This document shows, piece by piece, positions 52,879 to 60,989 of a DNA stretch of 64,000 nucleotides. This DNA comes from Xaviernesmea oryzae (GTDB taxonomy: Bacteria; Pseudomonadota; Alphaproteobacteria; Rhizobiales; Rhizobiaceae): NCBI RefSeq assembly GCF_900109605.1, contig NZ_FOAM01000009.1, positions 62,001-126,000 on the forward strand, read 5' to 3'. The position numbers were made by a program, and so were the translations under genes. How positions within the stretch are numbered: the first letter of the stretch is position 1; every line of letters begins with the position of its first letter. The notes below the pieces were generated by a model. That model had not been told where the DNA came from. It was given only the letters and a program-made list of their open reading frames with translations, and searched no databases.

Positions 52879-53223
52879 CTCATCGTCCTTTGATCGGCAA
52901 TAGCGGGGCACATCATGCCTTCATCGCGCGCAAGGCGCGAAAGCAGGATGCAGCAGGTCTCGGTCAGCCGCATGACATGGTCTGGCTTCCCCTGTTCAAA
53001 GCCATGCCGCGCAGCGCGGGTCAAGTGCCGCGACCCTGGTCTGTCTTTCAGGCAAAAACATGAGCGGGCATGCATACGCGCCGGACTTTTTCGTCGCTGC
53101 CTTCTGGCTGCGCGCAAGGGGGCCGCCCGATGACGCTGCCGACAGGCACGCATGGGCGTCGGCCCGAATCGCTTAAGCCAAGGACACGGAAGTCAGGCGC
53201 AGGCTCGCTCGCTCGCGGCCTCT
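52879..53223. other. intergenic region, no gene recognised
   Basis: About 345 bases between two cell-wall hydrolase genes. It contains the leftward promoter of the mltB-like gene. Open frames here are Arg-rich shadows without binding sites. No terminator or repeat is clear. Confidence 0.4.
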
Positions 53224-54024
53224 CTAGCGCCGGGCGGTGAGGTTGGGCTGCGACACCGCCTCGATCCACGACTTCCAGTTCTTGGCCGAGCCGGCGAAGA
53301 CATTGATGTCGGTATTGCCCTTGATGCCAGGGATCACGCCGGTCGAGGTATATTGCCAGAAGGCCCAGCGGCGCTCGGGATAGGCCTCGCGCGGATGCTT
53401 GGCCACGGCGCGCACCCAGAAATGATGGTCATTGAATTGGCCGACCAGATTGTCACGATGGAAATCGACCGAGGTGTAGATGATCGGTCGCTTGCCGTAA
53501 TAGGCTTCCAGCCGGTCCATGAAGCGCTTCATCTCGCTCTGGACGGTCAGCGGCGAGGGGCGATAGCGGCAGGTCTTGGATTCGCCGTTCCACTCGACAT
53601 CGAGAACCGGCGGCAGATGCACGGCCTCGCGCGGGACGTTGGCGATGAACCAGTCAGCCTGTTCGTCCGCCGTCGAGCAGAAATAATAGAAGTGATAGGG
53701 CGCGTAGGGCAGGCTGGCAGCCCGCGCCTTGCGCCAATATTCGTCAAAGCGCGTATCGATGACATCCTTGCCTTCGGTGGCCTTGATGAAGGCGAAGGAG
53801 ACCCCCGAGCGGCGCACTTCCACCCAGTCGATATCGCCCTGCCACTTGGACACGTCGATGCCGTGGACCGGATGATGGTGCGGGGTCTTCTCGCCGAAAT
53901 CCATCGGCTTCTTGTCTTCGAAGCGCGGCGTAATCGACGCGGTCGAGACGAGATCGTAATCGGTGGCGGTGCATGCCGACAAAAGCGACACAACAGGCAG
54001 CAAGGCCAGAAGAAGCCGTCGCAT
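53224..54024 (-). CDS. GH25 muramidase, lipoprotein
   Basis: A 266-residue N-acetylmuramidase of glycoside hydrolase family 25. The signal ends in a lipobox LSAC (Cys18), so the enzyme is probably a membrane-anchored lipoprotein. The catalytic core is clear: GIDVSKWQG with Asp57, VSFAFIKATEG, and the DxE pair in LDVEWNGE (Asp142, Glu144), then a Tyr-rich YAPYHFYYF. It hydrolyses the beta-1,4 bond between MurNAc and GlcNAc. GH25 enzymes are more typical of phages and Gram-positives; here it sits alone with no phage genes. The start at 54024 has a weak binding site (GAAAGAAC). Confidence 0.88.
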   Translation of the reverse strand: MRRLLLALLPVVSLLSACTATDYDLVSTASITPRFEDKKPMDFGEKTPHHHPVHGIDVSKWQGDIDWVEVRRSGVSFAFIKATEGKDVIDTRFDEYWRKARAASLPYAPYHFYYFCSTADEQADWFIANVPREAVHLPPVLDVEWNGESKTCRYRPSPLTVQSEMKRFMDRLEAYYGKRPIIYTSVDFHRDNLVGQFNDHHFWVRAVAKHPREAYPERRWAFWQYTSTGVIPGIKGNTDINVFAGSAKNWKSWIEAVSQPNLTARR

Positions 54025-54480
54025 GAGGTTCTTTCAAATCCGTTGGATCAAGGGCCCGTCTCACTCCCGACCGGCCGCGGTCGTCTCTCGCAAGAGGCGT
54101 GAACCTCATCTTCACCATATCAACGTAAAGAACCGGTTACTTCAAGAACCCTCCCGAGAAATGATGAGCCGGCGCATGGGGCCGGCGCGGTGTGATGTCG
54201 AATGGCGCGTCATCTAGCCGCCGTCACGCCGGGCGCAATGGTTCCGGTCATAACCCATTGAAAACATACGGCCACGTGGATCTTCGTCAAGACGCAGGGA
54301 GGCGCCTGACAAGGCTCGCCAGCTCTTCGAGCAGACGGTGAGCCATTGCTCCTGCATCCCTAACGATTCTGAAACTCGCTGATCGAAAGCCGCAAAGCTT
54401 GTCGCAAAGTCAGGGAATCACATCTGCGCGCCGGCTCATGGGGTCGGCGCAGTAGCTCAACATCGTTGCGTGCGGCGGGT
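54025..54480. other. intergenic region between GH25 and btaB genes
   Basis: About 455 bases. The left part is the promoter side of the GH25 gene (leftward). A partly paired stem lies around 54318-54345 (GGCTCGCC to GGTGAGCC, with GCTC-TTC-GAGC inside), which might be an mRNA end for btaAB or a small RNA. I see no coding gene. Confidence 0.4.
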
Positions 54481-55134
54481 TCAGGCCGCTGCCCGGCAGG
54501 TGGCGAGCCAGGCATAGCCGCCGCCGAGCCTGCGGGTGGCGAGCGTCATGCCGCGGGCGTTGCAGGCCTGTTCCAGCACCGTGAAGAGTTCGGCCCTGGG
54601 GGTGACGTGGAAGCGCTCCAGCCACGCCTTGAGCAGGTTGCCTGCCAGGCGCGGCAGCTTCTCCTGCTGGCCGAAATCGACGATATGCAGGGTGCCGCCA
54701 GGGGCCAGCGCATCGAGCGCATGCTCGATTGCCGCCTTCCAGGGTGGAATCATCGACAGCGCATAGGAGATCACGACATGGTCGAAGCCGCTGACACCGA
54801 AGGCTTCGGCCGAGAAAGCGCCGGCATCGGCCTGGCGCAGCACCGGTGCCGCGCCGGGAAGGCCTGACAGATTGCGCTCGGCTGTTGCCAGCATCTCGCG
54901 CGAGATATCGAAGCCGAAGAGACGCGCGCGCGGATAGCGCCGTGCGATCAGCGCCAGATTGCGCCCCGTGCCGCATCCGACTTCCAGCAGGGTTTCGTCC
55001 TGCCGCAGCGCCAGTTCCGCAATCATCGTGTCGCGGCCGAAAAGGTAGTATTTGCGCGTGGCGTCGTAAATGTACCGCTGATAGCGGTACATTTTGTCCA
55101 TGCGCTCGGCGTGATCGGGCATGTGCAGGCTCAT
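54481..55134 (-). CDS. btaB: betaine lipid N-methyltransferase BtaB
   Basis: A 217-residue class I SAM-dependent methyltransferase. Motif I LLEVGCGTGRN is near residues 49-58, then ALIARRYPRARLFGFDIS with the acidic SAM ligand, and VVISYALSMIPPW. In Rhodobacter and S. meliloti BtaB adds three methyl groups to diacylglyceryl-homoserine to make DGTS. The identity rests on the 4-base overlap (ATGA) with btaA and on its size. The protein has no membrane segment but acts on a membrane lipid. It is the second and last gene of the operon. Confidence 0.92.
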   Translation of the reverse strand: MSLHMPDHAERMDKMYRYQRYIYDATRKYYLFGRDTMIAELALRQDETLLEVGCGTGRNLALIARRYPRARLFGFDISREMLATAERNLSGLPGAAPVLRQADAGAFSAEAFGVSGFDHVVISYALSMIPPWKAAIEHALDALAPGGTLHIVDFGQQEKLPRLAGNLLKAWLERFHVTPRAELFTVLEQACNARGMTLATRRLGGGYAWLATCRAAA

Positions 55135-56396
55135 GCGGCCTTCCGGTAGATGTGGAAGCCGCCATAGATCGCCGAGCGGTCCTGGGGCCCGAGCTCGGCC
55201 GAACGGACGGCGTCATAGGTCCATTGATCGCGGATCACCTGGGCAAGGCGGCCTTCGATGATGCTGTCTTCACCCGCCGTGCGGAAGATGACGACGGCAT
55301 CGGGGCTGGCCGTGCGGGTGATCTCGCTCCAGAGCGCGTCGAGCTGGGCGTCGGTCATCCAGTCCTGCGCGTCGAGAAGCACATAGCGGTGCACCGAGCC
55401 GGCCTGCTTGGTCGCCAGGAGATCGGTGAAGCTCGCATGATGGACCTGGACGCGATCGGTGGTATGACGGATCGTCTCATAGGACTCCGGCCGCAGATAG
55501 AGCGGCAGCAGGCCTTCCTCACCCGTGGGATAGCGTCGGGCAAAGGCCTGCCAGGCGAAGGGATTGTCGCGCAGGGGGAAATGGCAGGCGAGCTTTTCCA
55601 GGCGCTGGCGCAGGACGTCGGCCACGGAGCGGCTGTCGCTCAAGCGGGCAAGCTCGTCGAACTGCTGGGGCGGAATGCCGAGGCCGAAGAGCGAGCTCTT
55701 GCGGCTGGTGATCCAGCGGATCAGCGGTTTGTCGAACAGCGGCGCGATGCGCGCATCGAAGATGCGGCGCTGCTCGCGCAGTGAGCGTGCCTGGGTCAGT
55801 TCCTTCAGGTCGACGCCGTGCAGGCGCGCGACGAGGTGGCCGAGGCCGATGAAGCGGCCGAGCAGGCCGGTTTTGTAGAGATCCTGCGAGAAGACCCGGA
55901 TGCGGCGGCGGCCGATCGGCGAGCGCTTCTCCCAATAGCGGCGCGTTTGCGCGTCCAGCTCGCTGGCGATGAAGCGGTCATAGGCGGCGATGTTGGATAC
56001 AAGCCCGCCACGCGCCAGAAAGCGCACGACATCGCCATAACCGGGCAGGGTGCGGAAGGCGGCGAGTTTCAGCCGGTTGAGCGCGACATGATGGGTGTTG
56101 AGATCGACGACATCGATATGACGCGGTCCGGCCGAGAGATAGGCCAGCATGTTACAGCCGCCGGAGCCGATCGTGACGATGTTGTGATGCGGTTCGATCC
56201 CCATCGCCGCCATGTCGACGATCGGGTCCTCCCAAATCTGCGGGTAGACGAGGCCGGAGAAGAGCAGGCCGAAGGCGCGCTCCGAAAGGCCCTGCAGGCT
56301 GAGAGGCTTGTGGCGCAGAAGCGCGGTCTTCAGCTTGGCATTCTTGCCGCGGTGACGGCTGGAGGTGGTCAGTTCGGTGGATGCGATATCGGTCAT
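55131..56396 (-). CDS. btaA: betaine lipid synthesis protein BtaA (3-amino-3-carboxypropyl transferase)
   Basis: A 421-residue DUF3419 protein. It transfers the aminocarboxypropyl group of SAM to diacylglycerol, giving diacylglyceryl-homoserine. Family hallmarks are FGLLFSGLVYPQIWEDPIVD (residues 42-61), the SAM site GSGGCN at 77-82 and the acidic strand DVVDLN at 95-100. The product is methylated by BtaB to DGTS, a phosphorus-free lipid that replaces phospholipids when phosphate is scarce. The ATG at 56396 is used; the upstream TTG at 56399 adds one residue. A Pho-box-like site lies about 38 bases upstream. Confidence 0.94.
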   Translation of the reverse strand: MTDIASTELTTSSRHRGKNAKLKTALLRHKPLSLQGLSERAFGLLFSGLVYPQIWEDPIVDMAAMGIEPHHNIVTIGSGGCNMLAYLSAGPRHIDVVDLNTHHVALNRLKLAAFRTLPGYGDVVRFLARGGLVSNIAAYDRFIASELDAQTRRYWEKRSPIGRRRIRVFSQDLYKTGLLGRFIGLGHLVARLHGVDLKELTQARSLREQRRIFDARIAPLFDKPLIRWITSRKSSLFGLGIPPQQFDELARLSDSRSVADVLRQRLEKLACHFPLRDNPFAWQAFARRYPTGEEGLLPLYLRPESYETIRHTTDRVQVHHASFTDLLATKQAGSVHRYVLLDAQDWMTDAQLDALWSEITRTASPDAVVIFRTAGEDSIIEGRLAQVIRDQWTYDAVRSAELGPQDRSAIYGGFHIYRKAA

Positions 56397-56433
56397 CAAC
56401 GTCGCCTGCTTCGATCAAGGATGAGCGCTTGTA

Positions 56434-56451
56434 TGAAAACGCCGCGACAGT
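56434..56451 (-). promoter_or_regulatory. candidate Pho box upstream of btaA
   Basis: Read on the minus strand, CTGTCGC-GGCG-TTTTCAT matches 10 of 14 positions of the PhoB consensus CTGTCAT-N4-CTGTCAT. It is 38 bases before the btaA start. btaA of S. meliloti is known to be PhoB-dependent, so the placement is biologically sensible. Confidence 0.5.
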
Positions 56452-56628
56452 TTGATGAAAGCAGAGGTGGAACGTTTACCTGATCTTAATGACGCAATCC
56501 TGTTTAGGGGCTGCAGGCATGCGGTGCAGGCGCCCCTTCATCGTTCAGTAAGTGGCCGCAACCATAAAGTCGTTGCGCTGAAGCAATGTCGTTTTGGCCG
56601 GAGCCGTTTCACTCTGTCAGGGTTTAAC

Positions 56629-57438
56629 ATGAAGTTAAGCATAGCTCCGACCTCTGTGCGCGGGAGGGTCGCGCAAGGTGGCCTGGCGGGTGCGGCCCTC
56701 ATCGCATTCGCCTATCTTGAAGACGCCATGGCGTTTGCGGCTTCGATATGGACAAGTCTCGCCGATTTGGCGCTGCCCCTGTTTGCGGCCGTGGCTGCGG
56801 CAGGCGTGCTGATGCTTGGCCTGTTCATCAGCCGTACGGCACAGCGTTCCCAATCCCTGCCCGCGAAAGCCGAGGTGACGCCCGGCGCGCAAGCGGCAAC
56901 GCGGTTCAAGGAGCGGCGGCTGATCAACCTGCAGACCGGCCTTGCCGATCGCCGGGCGCTGGAGCGCGATGTGCGCGTGCGCCCCGACAGCTGGGGCACG
57001 GCGGTGATCCTGCTCGACATAAGCGGCTATGACCGGATCGAGGGCGACCGCGACGGGGAGGCGGCCTCCCGGCTCCTGGCGGCGATCTGCGCCCGGCTCG
57101 GCGCGCATGTGAAGGTAATCGGCCGGCTTTTTCATCTAGGTGGGCCGCAGTTTGTCATCATCGTCGACGGGCAACCTTCCTCGAATAAGGTGGTCAATAT
57201 CTGCCATTTTCTGCTTGCCCTGATGCGCGAGCCCTTCGAGCTGTCAGGCGGACGTTTCACCCTCGTTCCCTATCTGGGCGTAACAGTGATCTCGCGACAG
57301 GATCGGCGAATCATCCAGACGGCGGCACGCGCCGAGCGCGCCCTGGACGAGGTGCGCCGCGCGGGAACGTCGCATATGGCCTATGCGTCGGTGACACCGG
57401 ACCAGGAGCGCGCGGTGGAAGCGCAGGCTCGTTCCTGA
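56629..57438 (+). CDS. membrane protein with a degenerate GGDEF domain
   Basis: A 269-residue protein. After a short N-terminus it has one or two hydrophobic segments (VAQGGLAGAALIAFAYL and LADLALPLFAAVAAAGVLMLGLFI). A GGDEF-type fold follows (LQTGLADRRALERDV, VILLDISGYDRI). The signature position reads GGPQF (171-175), not GGDEF or GGEEF, so it lacks the catalytic acidic residues and is probably not a diguanylate cyclase. Rather, it may bind GTP or c-di-GMP or act as a scaffold. There is no EAL domain. The ATG at 56629 is the first plausible one and follows CAGGG. It is divergent from btaAB. Confidence 0.75.
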   Translation: MKLSIAPTSVRGRVAQGGLAGAALIAFAYLEDAMAFAASIWTSLADLALPLFAAVAAAGVLMLGLFISRTAQRSQSLPAKAEVTPGAQAATRFKERRLINLQTGLADRRALERDVRVRPDSWGTAVILLDISGYDRIEGDRDGEAASRLLAAICARLGAHVKVIGRLFHLGGPQFVIIVDGQPSSNKVVNICHFLLALMREPFELSGGRFTLVPYLGVTVISRQDRRIIQTAARAERALDEVRRAGTSHMAYASVTPDQERAVEAQARS

Positions 57439-57715
57439 GCGACCTTTCCTGATCGGCCGAGCCGTGACGGTATCGGTCAAAACAAGGACTTGCAGCAGGC
57501 GCTGCCTGTCGGTGATCGTGTTGCAGAGCTTGTCTTTTTCGGCGTGAAATAGCCGCACTGCCAGGCAGCGGCGATGACGGGCAGGCAAACCACGCTGCGC
57601 AAAAACATTCCGTGACTTGGATTTGCCGCCTGAACAGGCCATGATGCCGCGGCGCATCATCAGCGGGCCGCGGCTTGCCGCATGCGCAGGCAGGCAGAGC
57701 AGCATGGAAGGGGCA
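57439..57715. other. spacer upstream of the beta-lactamase-like gene
   Basis: About 275 bases without a recognised gene. The beta-lactamase-like gene's frame is open upstream to 57617 but without a suitable start signal. Confidence 0.4.
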
Positions 57716-59116
57716 ATGCGCAAACGCGGCATCTTTTCGATCGTGGCGGCGGGCGTGGTTGCGCTTTTCGCCGGCGCTGCTGGCTGGCTGGCCGTTGCGC
57801 CGCCCGAGCTGTTGCTGGTTGGCGATGGCTATGCAGCCAAGATCGTCTGCTCCAACGTTTTCCTGGCCGGCCGGGATGCCGATGAGGTGCTGGCGCAGGA
57901 TGTGCAAGCGCCCGGCCACCCCCTCCTACGGCTCATTCATGTGTCGGTCGATCGGGAGCGCAAGGTCGTCACCGCCCGCATGTTCGGCTTTGCCGCGCCC
58001 GGCCATGCCATCTATCGCGAAGGGCTGGGCTGCACCAATGTCAGCCCCGGAGAGTTCGCGGCCTTTCCCGGAAATCGCTCACTGCGCCGGCGCACGCCGC
58101 AGGCCGACGACTCCAAGCCCTGGCCCGATGGCAGCGGCGCGCGGATCGAGCCCGTGCTTCAGGCCGTGGTCGAGGACGACAGGCTGGCAGGCCCCGGCAT
58201 CCGCGCGGTGCTGGTGTTGCGCAACGGCGTGATCGTGGCCGAGCGCTACGGCAAGGGCTTCGCAGCCTCGACCCCGTTGCTCGGCTGGTCCATGGCCAAG
58301 ACGGTAACGGCGGCGATTATCGGCCTGCGCGTGCGCGATGGCGCCATGGCTCTCGGCCGCGCCGATCTGCTGCCCGACTGGCGCAACGACAACAGGCGCC
58401 GCATCACGCTTGCCGATCTCATGGCCATGCAGAGCGGTCTTGCCTTCAACGAAAACTATGGCAGCGTGACCGATGTCACGCGCATGCTGTTTCTTGAAAA
58501 CGACATGGCGCGCTTTGCCGCAGCCCATCCGCTTGCCGCCGATCCCGGCAGCCAGTTCAGCTACTCCAGCGGAACGGCGATGGTTCTCAGCCGCCTGTGG
58601 ATGGACAGCCTGCCCAGCCCGCGCGAAGCCTTGACCTATCCGCGCGCGCAGCTCTTTCGGCCGCTCGGCATGGCCAGCGCGGTGATCGAGCCGGATGCGC
58701 ACGGCACCTTTGTCGGCTCTTCTTACATGTATGCCACCGCGCGTGATTGGGGCCGATTTGCCCAGCTGCTGGTGCAGGGCGGGCAATGGAAGGGCGAAGC
58801 ATTGCTGCCACCAGGCTATGTGGAGGCGATGCGCCAGCCCACCGCGGCATCGGGCGGCCGGTACGGCGGCGGCCAGGTCTGGACCCGGCCCAAGGATTTG
58901 GCCGGCCCTTATCCCGAGGACAGTTTTTGGATGCGTGGCCATGATGGGCAGTCGATCATGATCGTGCCGTCGCTGGGCCTCGTCGTGCTGCGCATGGGTC
59001 TGACACCCCGCGCGACCGGCTATGAAATCGAGCCCCTGGAACGGGCCGTTCTCGAACGCCTGCCGACCTTGCCTTCTCGTGCTGCCCCGGCGGCAAGCGC
59101 CTCGGATGCGCCTTAG
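57716..59116 (+). CDS. serine beta-lactamase-like (class C/PBP) hydrolase
   Basis: A 466-residue protein. A signal-anchor (IFSIVAAGVVALFAGAAGWLAV) suggests a periplasmic enzyme. The serine beta-lactamase/DD-peptidase domain has the catalytic SxxK motif in GWSMAK (Ser192, Lys195) and a Tyr-containing YSSGT near 285 in place of YxN. The third motif may be GHDGQS. An N-terminal domain of about 130 residues precedes it. Such proteins range from esterases to D-aminopeptidases; antibiotic resistance is not implied. GGAAGGGG lies close to the ATG used (57716); another ATG is 12 bases upstream. Confidence 0.85.
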   Translation: MRKRGIFSIVAAGVVALFAGAAGWLAVAPPELLLVGDGYAAKIVCSNVFLAGRDADEVLAQDVQAPGHPLLRLIHVSVDRERKVVTARMFGFAAPGHAIYREGLGCTNVSPGEFAAFPGNRSLRRRTPQADDSKPWPDGSGARIEPVLQAVVEDDRLAGPGIRAVLVLRNGVIVAERYGKGFAASTPLLGWSMAKTVTAAIIGLRVRDGAMALGRADLLPDWRNDNRRRITLADLMAMQSGLAFNENYGSVTDVTRMLFLENDMARFAAAHPLAADPGSQFSYSSGTAMVLSRLWMDSLPSPREALTYPRAQLFRPLGMASAVIEPDAHGTFVGSSYMYATARDWGRFAQLLVQGGQWKGEALLPPGYVEAMRQPTAASGGRYGGGQVWTRPKDLAGPYPEDSFWMRGHDGQSIMIVPSLGLVVLRMGLTPRATGYEIEPLERAVLERLPTLPSRAAPAASASDAP

Positions 59117-59446
59117 GGCAACACGGCTGATGCTATGTTGTCGCGGACCTCTACAGCATCCGACGCATCAAGCCGCCGGACCGGGGGCAAGCCATGGTCT
59201 CGTCCTGTGTTCCATATGTGCGATAGGGGGAAGTGACATGCTGCGACGTTTCCTGCGTCGCAAGAGCGGATGTCTCTATCCTTCAATGCCAAATTGAGGC
59301 CGCTAAACGACGGTCTCGGTTTCTTCATCCCTCAGGAAGCAAGCATGCGGATGAGACCGTGGCCAAGCCCAGCAATCCCCAGCGCCGTGTCCTGAGATCG
59401 TGAGTCTTTCGATGCTAAGACTGGCGCTGGACGCACCAAAAGAAAA
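59117..59446. other. intergenic region, no gene recognised
   Basis: About 330 bases after the beta-lactamase-like gene. Small frames are present but lack binding sites. The terminator at its right serves the leftward SLT gene. Confidence 0.4.
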
Positions 59447-59477
59447 AGGCCAGCATGATCGCAATCATCTGGCCTTC
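59447..59477 (-). terminator. Rho-independent terminator of the SLT lipoprotein gene
   Basis: AAGGCCAG and CTGGCCTT (59447-59454, 59470-59477) pair, with a further ATGAT/ATCAT stem and a CGCA loop. On the minus strand it is followed by a T-rich tract (TTTTTCTTTT). It lies about 90 bases after the gene end. Confidence 0.85.
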
Positions 59478-59565
59478 GAAACCTGCTCGATAAACTGCCG
59501 CTCAAGACGCTATTTCACACTGCGCAGAAGAGCAGGGTCTCGGGCTAAGCGATGATGCTCTTGCC

Positions 59566-60750
59566 TTAGCGCATGTCCAGCATGTCGAGCATGCCCTTGC
59601 GCTTGGCGTGGTTGTAATAGCCGCTGGCATAGAGACGAACAGCGCCGTCCTTCTGATTGTCGGCCACCATCCAGGCGCCACGCAGATAGCGCGTAGCGTA
59701 TTTCAGGTTGGTTTCGGCGTCGAACAGGCCTTCCGCCGGGCCGTCATAGCCGAGCCCGCGCGCCGTGGCGTAGCGGATCTGCATCAGGCCGTAATTGCCA
59801 CGATGATAGGCGCGCGGATTATAGCCGCTCTCGCGGCGGACGACGCGGTGTACGAGTTCCTCGGGGATGCTGTTCTGCTTGGCATAGACCGCGATCAGCC
59901 GGTCGATCTCGACGCGCGAATTTGCCGGCTTGCTTTCGAACGGGTTCAGTTCGGCGAGCTTGGTCTTGGCTGCGGAATAGGCTTCATTGATGATGCCTGG
60001 CTTCGGCATGGGCACTGGGACGATCATGCGCTTGGCGACCAGGGTTTCGAGGCCGACCGGCTCGCCGGTATCGAAGGTCGATTCCATGACCGCCATCGAC
60101 ACCATGTTGTCCACAGGCTGGCGGCCTGCAGCCGGCGCACTGACCTTCACGGTCTCGACATTGACGAGTGCTGCCGCATTGTCCGGCAGCGTGACGCCGG
60201 CCTGCTTGGAGCCGAGAGGCGCCTGATTGAGAAGCGGATTGGGCTTTGTCTGCGGTTCGGCCGAGGCCATGCGCTGTTCCGGCGTTGCCGGCATAGGCGC
60301 CCTGGCAGAGGCGGGCTCGATGACGAGACGGCTGCCCTTTGCGGCGGCGGCCGTCTGCAGACCGGTGGCGGATGCGCCGACTGCCGGACCTGCAGCGGTC
60401 TGGGACATTGCGGTTTGATTGGCTGCGCCTGGCTGAGCCGTGCCAGCCTGTGCCACACCTGCCTGTGCCACACCTGCCTGGGTGGTCGCAGAAGCGGTCT
60501 CAACGGGCTTCAGCGCGGTTGCTTCCTGGGTCAGCGCACTCACCGCGGCGGACGGAGCGCCGTCCGGCGTGGGCAGTGCGTAAGCCGTCATTTCCGTACC
60601 CGGCTTGGCGATGGGCGTAACTTTCTGAACGGCAGTTAACTCCCCGATCGGGGTCTGCTGTGCGGTCGAACAACCGGCGAGTGCGCCGACAGACAAAATT
60701 GCACAGGCCGTAAGGGCCGGTTTTTTCAAGGAAAAACGGTTAATCGCCAT
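59566..60750 (-). CDS. lytic transglycosylase (SLT family 1) lipoprotein
   Basis: A 394-residue exported protein. The signal ends in the lipobox LAGC (Cys27), which predicts lipidation. A long low-complexity linker rich in Ala, Gln, Pro and Thr follows, with tandem VAQAG units, then a conserved stretch around EPVGLETLVAKRMIVPVP. The C-terminal 120 residues are an SLT domain: catalytic Glu in VRRESGYNPRAY (near residue 307), GNYGLMQI and ATNLKYATRYL-like helices. It cuts peptidoglycan glycan strands. The start at 60750 follows GAGAGA. The length is mainly linker; the domain itself is normal in size. Confidence 0.88.
   Translation of the reverse strand: MAINRFSLKKPALTACAILSVGALAGCSTAQQTPIGELTAVQKVTPIAKPGTEMTAYALPTPDGAPSAAVSALTQEATALKPVETASATTQAGVAQAGVAQAGTAQPGAANQTAMSQTAAGPAVGASATGLQTAAAAKGSRLVIEPASARAPMPATPEQRMASAEPQTKPNPLLNQAPLGSKQAGVTLPDNAAALVNVETVKVSAPAAGRQPVDNMVSMAVMESTFDTGEPVGLETLVAKRMIVPVPMPKPGIINEAYSAAKTKLAELNPFESKPANSRVEIDRLIAVYAKQNSIPEELVHRVVRRESGYNPRAYHRGNYGLMQIRYATARGLGYDGPAEGLFDAETNLKYATRYLRGAWMVADNQKDGAVRLYASGYYNHAKRKGMLDMLDMR
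60447..60480. repeat. 15-bp tandem repeat within the SLT lipoprotein gene
   Basis: CCTGTGCCACACCTG occurs twice in direct succession (60447-60461, 60462-60476), followed by the start of a third unit. On the coding strand it gives two VAQAG units and part of a diverged third. Copy number could vary between strains without a frameshift. Confidence 0.75.
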
Positions 60751-60989
60751 TCTCTCGCTTTCATGCCGTGATGCCCTTTGGCCCCTGTCAGCCGGTCGTC
60801 CTAAAACGCCTGACATGACAATTCCTTAACGCAAGGCCCGGGGGAGAGCAACCCGACGCCTAAATTTTGCCCAGACCATGCTGATTCGATGGCATGTCAA
60901 GCCCCGCAAGGCCAGGGCTTCGGCAGGCGTGGCAACGCCGCGCAACCCTTGCGCGGCGGGCTTTCGCGAGGCTGGTGTCCGTGCCGATA
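60751..60989. other. spacer between SLT and phosphofructokinase genes, with hairpin
   Basis: CGCCGCGCAA (60936-60945) and TTGCGCGGCG (60949-60958) form a perfect 10-bp stem with a 3-base loop. It may terminate the leftward phosphofructokinase gene, although no T tract follows. The rest should hold the SLT gene promoter (read leftward). No gene is seen. Confidence 0.5.

Noticed and set aside
53224-54024. Prophage remnant signalled by the GH25 muramidase
   Set aside because: No integrase, holin, tail or capsid gene and no attachment repeats are nearby, and the protein has a lipobox instead of a phage endolysin layout.
57716-59116. Antibiotic-resistance beta-lactamase
   Set aside because: The protein has SxxK but a non-standard second motif, an added N-terminal domain and no resistance context; the family contains many esterases and peptidases.
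60447-60480. Tandem repeat as a CRISPR array
   Set aside because: Units are 15 bp, directly adjacent without spacers, and lie in frame inside a protein gene.
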